Shown: one piece after another, positions 8,651 to 15,885 of the stretch | How positions within the stretch are numbered: the stretch's first letter is position 1 | Layout: every line of letters starts with the position of its first letter | Source: Mycobacterium sp. Root265 | Lineage (GTDB): Bacteria > Actinomycetota > Actinomycetes > Mycobacteriales > Mycobacteriaceae | DNA: 64,000 bases | Direction of reading: 5' to 3' | Assembly (NCBI RefSeq): GCF_001428895.1 | Contig: NZ_LMJA01000022.1 | Coordinates: 187,369 to 251,368, forward strand | The notes under the pieces: model-generated | Database searches by the model: none | What the model was told of the DNA's origin: nothing | The model's input: the letters and a program-made list of their open reading frames with translations, nothing else | Program-made: the position numbers and the translations under genes

Positions 8651-9390
8651 GTGGCTGCCTGTCCGCCGTCGAGGACCAGATCTGAGCCGGTGAGGAAGGA
8701 CGACTCGCTGGAAGCCAGGAACAAGGCGCCGGCCGCGATCTCGTCGGCCTCGCCCAGTCTTCCGAGCGGCACGGCGACAATTGACCCGTCTTCGTCGTCA
8801 GGCAGCTGACCCAGCAGATCAGCCATACCTGGAGTGTCGATCGGTCCCGGGCACAGCGCAGAGACGCGAATACCTCGGGGCGCCAGTTCGATTGCCCAGG
8901 AACGCGCCAGGTTGCGAATGGCAGCCTTGGTGGCGGCGTACAAACTCATCCCCGGCAGCCCCTTGATTCCGGCGACCGAGGACACCAGAACCACCGATGC
9001 ACCGTGGGACAACAGCGGCAGCGCCTTGTGCACGGTGAACACCAGGCCCTTCACGTTGATGTCGAAGGTGGTGTCGTAGTGCTCCTCGGTGATGTCGGCC
9101 AGACCGGTCACCGTTCCACCGCCGGCATTGGCGACCAATACGTCCAGCCTGCCGCTGCGTTCGCGGATCGTGGTAAACAGCGCATCGATTTGGTCGAGAT
9201 CGGCGACATCGCTGACGATTCCGGTCACATCACCATCCAGCTCGGCGACGGCTGCGTCGACCACGTCTTTGCGTCGCCCGGTCAGATAGAGCTGCGCACC
9301 CTCCGCGGCGAAACGACGCGCGGTCGCCAATCCGATTCCCGCGCTCCCACCGGTGACCAGTGCGACCTTGCCATCGAGTTGTCCCATCAT
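8647..9390 (-). CDS. SDR family oxidoreductase
   Basis: A 247-residue classical short-chain dehydrogenase/reductase. It carries the cofactor motif TGGSAGIG (about residues 14-21), NAGG in place of NNAG, catalytic Ser in VSSVAG, and YAATK (Tyr/Lys). The C-terminus ends in LTGSDLVLDGGQ, typical of the family. A Gly-rich TGRRK after beta2 suggests NADP(H). The double ATGATG at the 5' end follows GGAGA; the first ATG overlaps the upstream LLM stop by four bases. It is translationally coupled to LLM genes on both sides, so it probably works on the same alcohol/ketone intermediate. Confidence 0.82.
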   Translation of the reverse strand: MMGQLDGKVALVTGGSAGIGLATARRFAAEGAQLYLTGRRKDVVDAAVAELDGDVTGIVSDVADLDQIDALFTTIRERSGRLDVLVANAGGGTVTGLADITEEHYDTTFDINVKGLVFTVHKALPLLSHGASVVLVSSVAGIKGLPGMSLYAATKAAIRNLARSWAIELAPRGIRVSALCPGPIDTPGMADLLGQLPDDEDGSIVAVPLGRLGEADEIAAGALFLASSESSFLTGSDLVLDGGQAAT

Positions 9391-10268
9391 TGTTCTCCAT
9401 TTCCATTGAATCGGTGTGCGATACGAACGACAGACCGGAGGGTCTCCTCCGGAAGGACAGGCAGCAGGGTCCTGTCCACGCCGATATCTGAGAGCTGTTG
9501 CAGGACAGCAACGGTCTCCCCCGCTGCCGCGATAAGGTCACCCGGGTAGGGCACCGTCACCTCGACCTCTGCCGGATCGCGGTCAAGACGGCGGGCTTCG
9601 GCGCGGAGTATGTCCATCAAGGGCGGAAGTTGATCCAGTGCGGTGATACTCGGGAAGTAACCGTCGCCGATCTGTGCTGCGCGGCGAGCCGATCGGGCCG
9701 AACGGCCACCGATGACGATGGGCACCGCTTCCTGGACCGGGCGCGGGAGGCTGATTGCATTGTCGAAACCCGTGTAGGTGTTGTGCACCGTGGCCCTGGT
9801 GTTGTTCCACAACGCGCGCATCGCCTCGACATAATCATCGTGTCGACGGCCGCGATCGGCGAACGGTACGCCGACCGCGGCGAATTCCTCTGCGAGCCAG
9901 CCGACCCCGACACCGAGCACCACCCGGCCGCCGCTGAGCACGTCCAACGACGCCACTTGCTTGGCCAGCACCAGCGGATTGCGTTGCGGTAAGACGATGA
10001 TCCCGGTCGCGAGTTTGACTCGATCGGTAACCGCCGCGGCGAACGTCAGCCAGGTCAGTGGATCGGCGATGGGGACCTCTTCAGCACCGCCCATCATCTT
10101 GCCGGACTCGTCATAGGGATACTCGGTCTGATATCCGGACGGAACCACCACGTGGTCGAGCGCCCACAGGGAATCGAGGCCGATCTCCTCGGCCAACAAA
10201 GCCGCGGAGCGTGCTCCACCGGCGGTGGCCCCAGCACCGGCGTTCATACCGAAGAGTCCAAATTTCAT
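9387..10268 (-). CDS. LLM-class F420-dependent oxidoreductase (TIGR03619-like)
   Basis: A 293-residue luciferase-like monooxygenase-fold protein expected to use coenzyme F420. It opens with MKFGLFGMNAGAG and has LDSLWALDHVVVP, LATGIIVLPQRNPLVLAKQVASLD and GVGVGWLAEEF, the standard LLM core. The start at 10268 was preferred over an in-frame site 36 bases upstream because MKFG is the near-universal beginning of this family. First gene of an operon with SDR, LLM-cupin and FAD monooxygenase (four-base overlaps). It is divergent from the Rrf2 regulator, whose palindromes occupy the shared promoter region. It differs from the EHTHIP subgroup at 7424, 11747 and 27455. Confidence 0.82.
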   Translation of the reverse strand: MKFGLFGMNAGAGATAGGARSAALLAEEIGLDSLWALDHVVVPSGYQTEYPYDESGKMMGGAEEVPIADPLTWLTFAAAVTDRVKLATGIIVLPQRNPLVLAKQVASLDVLSGGRVVLGVGVGWLAEEFAAVGVPFADRGRRHDDYVEAMRALWNNTRATVHNTYTGFDNAISLPRPVQEAVPIVIGGRSARSARRAAQIGDGYFPSITALDQLPPLMDILRAEARRLDRDPAEVEVTVPYPGDLIAAAGETVAVLQQLSDIGVDRTLLPVLPEETLRSVVRIAHRFNGNGEQ

Positions 10269-10333
10269 TGCGAGGTGCTGCCTTTCATTGATCGATGAGG
10301 GCAAGTCAACTCACAACTCGGGACCGACAGAAG

Positions 10334-10355
10334 GGCGTACCTACCTAGGTGCGCC
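10334..10355. promoter_or_regulatory. Imperfect inverted repeat in divergent LLM/Rrf2 promoter
   Basis: GGCGTACCT (10334-10342) and AGGTGCGCC (10347-10355) are reverse complements with one mismatch, separated by ACCT; the centre contains the self-complementary ACCTAGGT. It lies 66 bases upstream of the LLM start at 10268 and about 30 bases before the Rrf2-proximal palindrome. It may be a second operator or a binding site for the XRE regulator encoded downstream. Confidence 0.4.
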
Positions 10356-10383
10356 ACACCCTGGATCACCTCGACATGACTTC

Positions 10384-10402
10384 TGTAACCAAGTTGGTTA
10401 CA
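10384..10402. promoter_or_regulatory. Perfect 19-bp palindrome, likely Rrf2 operator
   Basis: TGTAACCAAGTTGGTTACA is an exact 9-bp inverted repeat around a single G. It ends eight bases before the GTG start of the Rrf2-family gene, so bound protein would block transcription or translation initiation of its own gene. The same intergenic region drives the divergent LLM-SDR-LLM operon. Confidence 0.65.
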
Positions 10403-10410
10403 GTTCGTGA

Positions 10411-10863
10411 GTGAGTGCGAACAGCAAGATGAGCCTGGCCGTCCACGTGCTGACCTGGATCGCATTCGACCGTCGCGGCACCGAGGACGAGGTAGGTACC
10501 TCGCAACGGATCGCGGCAAGCGTCAACACCAACCCCGTCGTGATTCGCCGGTGCCTCGGCGAGCTCAAAGAAGCCGGGCTGGTCGAGTCCACCCGCAGCC
10601 GGGGGTGGGCACTGACTCGCGACGCAGAGCAGACCACCCTGCTCGATGTCCATCGCGCGGTCGGCGGGGATGTGTTCGCCATGCACGCCTCACCGCCGCA
10701 CCACGAATGCCATGTGGGCGCGGGGATTCAGCCGGTGCTGTTGCGCGTGTACGGACGAGCCACCACCGCGCTGGGCGATTCGTTGGCGCAGACGACGATC
10801 GCCGACATCCTGCGGGACACCCTGGCCGAAGTGAACGGGATCGAGCTCCAGAATGCCCAGTGA
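10411..10863 (+). CDS. Rrf2 family transcriptional regulator
   Basis: A 150-residue winged-helix repressor of the Rrf2/YwnA type: MSLAVHVLTWIAFDR, then TSQRIAASVNTNPVVIRRCLGELKEAGLVESTRSRGW (HTH and wing). The three-cysteine iron-sulfur motif of IscR/NsrR members is absent; only one Cys pair region (HHECHVG) and the Cys in RRCLGEL are seen, so a ligand- or redox-responsive YwnA-like mode is more likely. GTG 10411 is the likely start; ATG 10429 is an alternative and would leave more room after the palindrome at 10384-10402. It overlaps the XRE regulator gene by 11 bases. Confidence 0.8.
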   Translation: MSANSKMSLAVHVLTWIAFDRRGTEDEVGTSQRIAASVNTNPVVIRRCLGELKEAGLVESTRSRGWALTRDAEQTTLLDVHRAVGGDVFAMHASPPHHECHVGAGIQPVLLRVYGRATTALGDSLAQTTIADILRDTLAEVNGIELQNAQ

Positions 10864-11698
10864 CGTCAACGGTTTGGGTCACTTCCTGCGGGCTCAGCGG
10901 GCACGCGTGACGCCCGAGGAAGCTGGCCTGCCGGCGGCATCGGGCCGGCGCGTCGCGGGATTGCGACGCGAGGAGGTCGCCGTGCTGTCCGGGGTGAGCG
11001 CGGACTACTACGCCCGCTTGGAGCAGGGCCGGGAGCGCACTCCGTCCGCGGCGGTCGTCGATGCGATCTGCCAGGCGCTTCGACTCACGCCCGACGGTCG
11101 CGCACACGCCTTTCGCCTCGCCAAGCTGTCGCCCAGCGCGACGCGCGCCGGTGAGACCGTCAGCCCGGAACTGCTGCAGACGATGGACGCCTTCCCGCGG
11201 GCCATCGCGTATGTCACCAACCCCGCACTGCGGGTTCTTGTCGCCAATTCCGCGGCAACGGCGTTCATGGCGCCACTGCTCCGCCAAGAGGAGAGTGTGA
11301 TGGCCGCGATCTTCCTCGATCCGGTGGCGCGCGAGTTCTACGTCAACTGGACAGAGGTGTCCAAGGCGACGGTCAGTGCGCTGCGTCTGGCCGAGGGCTT
11401 CGTCCCACCCCATCCAGAGATCACCGAACTCGTCGGGCGCCTGTACCGGGACAGCCCCGAGTTCCGCCGGCTGTGGGATGACCAGACCGTCGAAGGACTC
11501 ACGGCCACCCGGACGACGATCCGACATCCCGATGTCGGACTGATGCAGCTGACTCACCAGGTGTTCGATGTGCGGAGCGCTCCCGGTCAGCAGCTCACGG
11601 TGGCGACCGCGGCGGCCGGCTCATCGAGCGCAGACGCCTTGGCAATGCTGGGGTCGCTGAATGCCACACCCGTCCAAGACTGGGTGCAGCACACCTAG
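10853..11698 (+). CDS. XRE-family HTH regulator with MmyB-like ligand domain
   Basis: A 281-residue regulator. The N-terminal helix-turn-helix (about residues 8-75) carries the hallmark RRVAGLRREEVAVLSGVSADYYARLEQGR. The remainder is the MmyB-like (PAS-related) ligand-binding domain with YVTNPALRVLVANSAA, FLDPVAREFYVNW and LVGRLYRDSPEFRRLWDD. Such proteins commonly control an adjacent dehydrogenase gene. The start overlaps the Rrf2 gene by 11 bases, and an LLM oxidoreductase begins 48 bases downstream, so two regulators of different families sit in one transcript with the enzymes. Confidence 0.85.
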   Translation: MPSDVNGLGHFLRAQRARVTPEEAGLPAASGRRVAGLRREEVAVLSGVSADYYARLEQGRERTPSAAVVDAICQALRLTPDGRAHAFRLAKLSPSATRAGETVSPELLQTMDAFPRAIAYVTNPALRVLVANSAATAFMAPLLRQEESVMAAIFLDPVAREFYVNWTEVSKATVSALRLAEGFVPPHPEITELVGRLYRDSPEFRRLWDDQTVEGLTATRTTIRHPDVGLMQLTHQVFDVRSAPGQQLTVATAAAGSSSADALAMLGSLNATPVQDWVQHT

Positions 11699-11746
11699 GA
11701 AGGCTCGCCCTTCTGCGGGCGCGCATCTGCGCGTTGACTCGCAGAT

Positions 11747-12562
11747 GTGAAGGCAGGCATCAACGGCACGTTCACCGACCGCTCCACCATTACGCCGGCC
11801 GACTTCGGTCGCGCAGTCGAGGAACGCGGGTTCGACTCGATCTTCCTGGCCGAGCACACCCACATCCCGGTCGACGAGGTGTCACCGTATCCCTTCGGCG
11901 ACCGCCCGGAGTCGCCGTACCACACCATCGATCCCTTCGTCGCGCTCAGCGTCATCGCCGGCTCCACCGATCATCTGCTGCTGGGCACAGGAATATCACT
12001 TGTTGCGCAACGTGTTCCGATCACGACCGCCAAGATGATCGCCTCGCTGGATCTGGTGTCCAACGGGCGGGTCATCTACGGGATCGGCACGGGCTGGAAT
12101 CTCGAGGAGATGGCAACCCACGGCGGCGACCCCGCCAAACGCGGCGCCATCGCCACCGAACACATCCTGGCGATGAAGGAGATCTGGAACCACGACAAGG
12201 CCGAGTTCCACGGCCGGTACGTCGACTTCGATCCCATCTACTCCTGGCCGAAACCCGTTCAGCGCCCGCATCCGCCGGTCTACGTCGGCGGTGGGGAGAA
12301 GGCCTTCCGCAGGGTCATCGACGCCGGTGACGCCTGGTTCCCCAATCCCGCATCACCCGCAGGCCTGGGGCCGAAGATCCAGCGGTTGCGCGCGCTCGCA
12401 GGCCGCGATCTGCCTGTGACGGTGCTACACGTGGGGCCCGCCGAGGCCGAACTGGTCGCCGGCTACGCACAGCTCGACGTGGAACGCATCGTCTTTCCCG
12501 TAGACACCGAGGACCCCGACCCGCTGGCGGTTCTCGACCACCTGGCAACACTGACAGCCTGA
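11747..12562 (+). CDS. LLM-class F420-dependent oxidoreductase
   Basis: A 271-residue TIGR03619-type LLM protein starting at GTG 11747 (MKAGINGTFTDRSTIT). Core motifs are IFLAEHTHIPVDE, YHTIDPFVALSVIAG, GTGISLVAQRVPITTAKMIASLD, GIGTGWNLEEM and SWPKPVQRPHPPVYVGGG. It is strongly similar in pattern to the genes at 7424 and 27455, pointing to paralogue expansion. It is probably a cytosolic F420-dependent dehydrogenase or reductase of unknown substrate. It precedes an SDR by 13 bases, repeating the LLM-SDR pairing seen on the opposite strand. Confidence 0.82.
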   Translation: MKAGINGTFTDRSTITPADFGRAVEERGFDSIFLAEHTHIPVDEVSPYPFGDRPESPYHTIDPFVALSVIAGSTDHLLLGTGISLVAQRVPITTAKMIASLDLVSNGRVIYGIGTGWNLEEMATHGGDPAKRGAIATEHILAMKEIWNHDKAEFHGRYVDFDPIYSWPKPVQRPHPPVYVGGGEKAFRRVIDAGDAWFPNPASPAGLGPKIQRLRALAGRDLPVTVLHVGPAEAELVAGYAQLDVERIVFPVDTEDPDPLAVLDHLATLTA

Positions 12563-12575
12563 AAGGCAGAGCACC

Positions 12576-13319
12576 ATGAGCATCGTCCTCATCACCGGAG
12601 GTAGCCGCGGCATCGGCGCCGCGACCGCCCAGGCATGCGCCGAACGGGGCATGGGCGTCATCCTCACCTACAACAGCAATCCCGACTCGGCCAACGACGT
12701 GGTCGAGGCCATCACCCGCGGCGGTGGCCGGGCTGTCGCGTTGAAGCTCGATGTCGCGGACAGCTCGTCCTTCGTGGCGTTCGCCGACGAGGTTCGTGGC
12801 ACGCTGCAGTCCGAGTGGCAGCGCAGCGACTTCGACCATCTGATCAACAACGCCGGCTACGGCCTGTTCAAGCCCATCACCGAGGTGACCGAGGCCGAGT
12901 TCGACGGCCTGTTCGCGGTGCACCTCAAGGGGCCGTTCTTCCTGACCCAGGCGCTGCTGCCGCTGATGGCCGACGGCGGCCAGATCGTCAATCTGACCAG
13001 CGCCACGACCCGGGTCACCACCGCGGGTGTCGCGCCCTACGCCAGTTTCAAGGGTGGACTGGACGTGCTGACCCGCTATATGGCACAAGAGTTCGGGGAA
13101 CGGCGGATTCGGGTGAATGCCGTCTCCCCCGGCCCGATCCGCACCGAACTCGGTGGCGGGCTGAACGATGAGTTCGAGGCACTGCTGGCCGGTCAGACCG
13201 CGTTGGGCCGGGTCGGCGAGCCCGCTGACGTCGCGGATGCCATCGTGAGCCTCCTCTCGGCGGACAATCGCTGGATCAACGCCCAAACACTGGAAGTCGC
13301 AGGCGGCTTCGTCATCTAG
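12576..13319 (+). CDS. SDR family oxidoreductase
   Basis: A 247-residue classical SDR. It shows TGGSRGIG at the N-terminus, LDVAD before the adenine pocket, NNAG, Ser in LTSATT, and the YASFK catalytic Tyr/Lys pair. The SPGPIRTEL loop and C-terminal LEVAGGFVI end are standard. An ATG with upstream GAAAGGCAGAG is clear. It is co-transcribed with the LLM gene upstream and followed after 40 bases by a VOC protein. The likely reaction is an NAD(P)-dependent alcohol/ketone step; the substrate is unknown. Confidence 0.82.
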   Translation: MSIVLITGGSRGIGAATAQACAERGMGVILTYNSNPDSANDVVEAITRGGGRAVALKLDVADSSSFVAFADEVRGTLQSEWQRSDFDHLINNAGYGLFKPITEVTEAEFDGLFAVHLKGPFFLTQALLPLMADGGQIVNLTSATTRVTTAGVAPYASFKGGLDVLTRYMAQEFGERRIRVNAVSPGPIRTELGGGLNDEFEALLAGQTALGRVGEPADVADAIVSLLSADNRWINAQTLEVAGGFVI

Positions 13320-13359
13320 ATGCCGCGTCATCTAGACCCTCGGACCACAGGAGAACACC

Positions 13360-13755
13360 GTGCTCGATCATGTCTTCATCTCGGTAAGCGACCCGAGCCG
13401 TTCGATCGATTTCTACACCGCTGCGCTGGCGCCGCTCGGCATTACGACGCGCGTCGACTACGACGGAAACGACGGTCCGCCAGGCCATCCCGACCTGAAG
13501 GGTTTCGGGGCGGACGGGCGGATCTTCTTCTGGCTGCGCACAGGTGTCGTCGACAGCCGCGCCGCACACATCGGCTTTGTCGCCGACAGTGTTGCCGAGG
13601 TGGATACCGCCTATGCCGCGGCGATCGCGGCGGGTGCCGCGGACAACGGGGCGCCGTCCTACCGCGACTATTACGATCCCCGCTACTACGCGGCGAGCGT
13701 CTTCGACCCGGATGGCTACAGCCTCGAATTCACCTACAAGAATTGGCAACACTGA
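13360..13755 (+). CDS. VOC (glyoxalase/dioxygenase fold) family protein
   Basis: A 131-residue vicinal-oxygen-chelate protein starting at GTG 13360 behind CAGGAG. It has LDHVFISVSDPSRSIDFYTAAL at the N-terminus, a central HIGFVADS strand and a FDPDGYSLEF end, the usual paired beta-alpha-beta3 modules. Metal ligands would be His4, His of AAHIGF and Glu of LEFTY. Family members include glyoxalase-like lyases, bleomycin-resistance proteins and extradiol dioxygenases. It lies between an SDR and the saccharopine dehydrogenase-like gene. Confidence 0.78.
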   Translation: MLDHVFISVSDPSRSIDFYTAALAPLGITTRVDYDGNDGPPGHPDLKGFGADGRIFFWLRTGVVDSRAAHIGFVADSVAEVDTAYAAAIAAGAADNGAPSYRDYYDPRYYAASVFDPDGYSLEFTYKNWQH

Positions 13756-13756
13756 T

Positions 13757-14752
13757 ATGTCCACCCTGATGATCTATGGCGCGTCCGGATATACCGGACG
13801 GCTGGCTTCCCAGCACGCGGCCGCATGGGGACTCGACCTTGTTCTGGCGGGGCGCAATGAGTCGGCGTTGAGCTGCCTGGCCGACGAACTCGCTGTCGAG
13901 TACCGGGTTTTCGGGCTCGACGAGGTACCCGCCATCTCCGATGTCAGCGTGTTGCTCAACTGCGCGGGACCCTTCGCGCGGACTGCGAAACCGCTGATGA
14001 CTGCCGCGATCGCGGCGGGGGTCCATTACCTCGACGTCGCCGCCGAGCTGGACAGCTATCGGTTGGCCGAGGTGCTCGACGAGGACGCCAAGGCAGCCGG
14101 CGTGATGCTGCTGCCCGGCAGCGGTGGCAGCGTGGCGATGCTCGGGTGCCTGGCCGGTCATGTCGCAGAACGGGTCCCGGATGCCCGACGGGTCCGGATC
14201 GCGTTGCAGATCGCCGGTTCGATGTCGCTGGGCTCGGCGGTCAGTGCCGCCGAAGGGCTGACGACGGACTGCCTGATGCGGGCAGAGGGCAGCCTCATCA
14301 GCCGGGACCCCGGCGACACCCGAGAATTCAACTTCGGCACGGGTCCCACCATCTGCCCGGCGGTGACGCTGCCCGACCTGGTGACGATCTGGCGGTCCAC
14401 GGGCATCCCGGATATCGAGACCTACGTCCACATGGCCGGTGGAGGCTTCCCGCAAGGCGACCTCGCCGCACTGCCCGACGGCCCGACCCTCGAGCACAGG
14501 GAGGCCAACCGCTACCACGCCGCGGTGGAGGTGACCGGCGCGGACGGTGACGTCGCCTGCGCCGTGCTGGACACCGTGAACGGTTACACCTTCACCCCAC
14601 TGGCCGCGGCCGAGGCTGCCCGGCGGGTCCTGGCCGGTGAGTTTCAGCCCGGTTTCGCCACACCGGCGACGCTGTTCGGTAGCGACTTCGTCGAGACCAT
14701 TGCCGATTCCCGCATCCTGGACATGTCGTGCCAAGCTGGGTCCGGCCACTGA
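13757..14752 (+). CDS. Saccharopine dehydrogenase NADP-binding domain protein (trans-acting enoyl reductase-like)
   Basis: A 331-residue protein whose N-terminus (MIYGASGYTGRLASQHAAAWG) is the Rossmann motif of the saccharopine dehydrogenase-like / trans-acting enoyl reductase group, followed by LLNCAGPFARTAKPLMTAAIAAGVHYLDVAAE. In mycobacteria such proteins are often called saccharopine dehydrogenase-like oxidoreductases, although none is known to act on saccharopine. The start is the ATG at 13757, right after the VOC stop. It is probably an NADP-dependent reductase in the same transcript. Confidence 0.75.
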   Translation: MSTLMIYGASGYTGRLASQHAAAWGLDLVLAGRNESALSCLADELAVEYRVFGLDEVPAISDVSVLLNCAGPFARTAKPLMTAAIAAGVHYLDVAAELDSYRLAEVLDEDAKAAGVMLLPGSGGSVAMLGCLAGHVAERVPDARRVRIALQIAGSMSLGSAVSAAEGLTTDCLMRAEGSLISRDPGDTREFNFGTGPTICPAVTLPDLVTIWRSTGIPDIETYVHMAGGGFPQGDLAALPDGPTLEHREANRYHAAVEVTGADGDVACAVLDTVNGYTFTPLAAAEAARRVLAGEFQPGFATPATLFGSDFVETIADSRILDMSCQAGSGH

Positions 14753-14770
14753 AGCTGGAACGAGGAGCCC

Positions 14771-15397
14771 ATGACCATCACCGTCGACGAGATCCTGGTC
14801 GCCGACCCACCCGAGGCCTGGACCGCCGCCGGGTTCACCGTCTCCGAGGGCATCTGCCGGGTGGGCGACGTCGGTATCCGGTTGGTCGGGCGGGACTGCG
14901 GCACCGGCATCGTCGGGTGGTCGCTGGGTGGAGTCGACACCTCTGAGCTCGACGGCATCCCGACGAGCACGTCCGACGCGGGCCCCGCGGCACCCGCCGA
15001 GCACGCCAACGGTGTCACCGGGATCGACCACATCGTGCTGTTCTCACCGGACCTGGATCGCACCGTCTCGGCGCTTGCCACCGTGGGTGTGGAGCCGCGC
15101 CGGGAACGGCTGGGCGAACTCGGCGGCCGGCCGATCCGGCAGATCTTCTTCCGATTCGGTGCGGTGATCATCGAGGCCGTCGGCTCGCCCGACACCGCAG
15201 GCGAGGGGCCCTCGACGCTGTGGGGGATCACCTACAACGTCGCCGATATCGATGAGACCGCCGCCTACTTCACCGGCCGCACCACGCGGATCAAGGATGC
15301 CGTGCAGCCGGGCCGCCGGATCACCACGGTGCATCATCAGGAGTTCGGTATGTCGGTGCGCACCGCAATGCTCTCGGCACCTATTCTCAGCACATGA
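14771..15397 (+). CDS. Two-module VOC family protein
   Basis: A 208-residue cytosolic protein resembling mycobacterial VOC/glyoxalase-like proteins. The second module is clearest: [30 protein letters not shown], then [13 protein letters not shown], then [18 protein letters not shown]. The N-terminal 80 residues look like a degenerate copy without obvious metal ligands. The 3' end overlaps the rnhA start by four bases, an arrangement that looks conserved rather than part of the catabolic genes. Function unknown. Confidence 0.7.
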   Translation: MTITVDEILVADPPEAWTAAGFTVSEGICRVGDVGIRLVGRDCGTGIVGWSLGGVDTSELDGIPTSTSDAGPAAPAEHANGVTGIDHIVLFSPDLDRTVSALATVGVEPRRERLGELGGRPIRQIFFRFGAVIIEAVGSPDTAGEGPSTLWGITYNVADIDETAAYFTGRTTRIKDAVQPGRRITTVHHQEFGMSVRTAMLSAPILST

Positions 15398-15846
15398 CCG
15401 ACGACCCGGTGGTGATCCACACCGACGGCGGGTGCCGTCCGAATCCCGGTCCCGGCGGGTGGGGTGCGGTGCTGCGCCAGCGTCAGCACGTCCGCGAGAT
15501 GTGCGGGGGCGAGCCCGGCGAGACCAGCAACAACCGGATGGAACTCACTGCGCCGATCATGGCGCTGGAGGCACTGACCCGGCCGGTGGTGGTGCATCTC
15601 TACACCGACAGCACCTACGTGCGCAACGGCATCACCAAGTGGGTTCTGGGCTGGGAGCGCAACGGATGGCTCACCGCGGCAAAGCAACCGGTGAAGAACG
15701 TCGATCTGTGGCAGCGCCTACAGGCCGCGTGCGCGCGGCATCGGGTCGAATGGTTCTGGGTGAAGGGGCATTCCGGTGTCGCCGACAATGAGCTCGCCGA
15801 CGTGCTGGCGACCCGCGGGCTGCAGGAGGCAATTGCCAACGCGTGA
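15394..15846 (+). CDS. rnhA: Ribonuclease HI
   Basis: Degrades the RNA strand of RNA-DNA hybrids, such as R-loops and replication primers. The 150-residue length is standard for RNase HI. Active-site residues are visible in order: the Asp of [11 protein letters not shown], the Glu of NNRMELTAP, the Asp of [12 protein letters not shown] and the last Asp of [13 protein letters not shown] KxxGW-type basic protrusion is present ([13 protein letters not shown]). The start overlaps the VOC gene by four bases. A GC-rich hairpin begins at its stop codon. Confidence 0.93.
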   Translation: MTDDPVVIHTDGGCRPNPGPGGWGAVLRQRQHVREMCGGEPGETSNNRMELTAPIMALEALTRPVVVHLYTDSTYVRNGITKWVLGWERNGWLTAAKQPVKNVDLWQRLQAACARHRVEWFWVKGHSGVADNELADVLATRGLQEAIANA

Positions 15847-15875
15847 GGAGGAGGCGCCGACAGCGCCCCCTCCTC
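15845..15875. terminator. Bidirectional GC-rich hairpin between convergent rnhA and monooxygenase genes
   Basis: GAGGAGGAGGCGC (15845-15857) pairs with GCGCCCCCTCCTC (15863-15875) with one mismatch and a five-base loop. It begins inside the rnhA stop codon and lies ten bases from the 3' end of the convergent monooxygenase gene, so it can terminate both transcripts. No U-tract follows, as is common in mycobacteria. Confidence 0.6.
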
Positions 15876-15885
15876 AACCCGAGCG

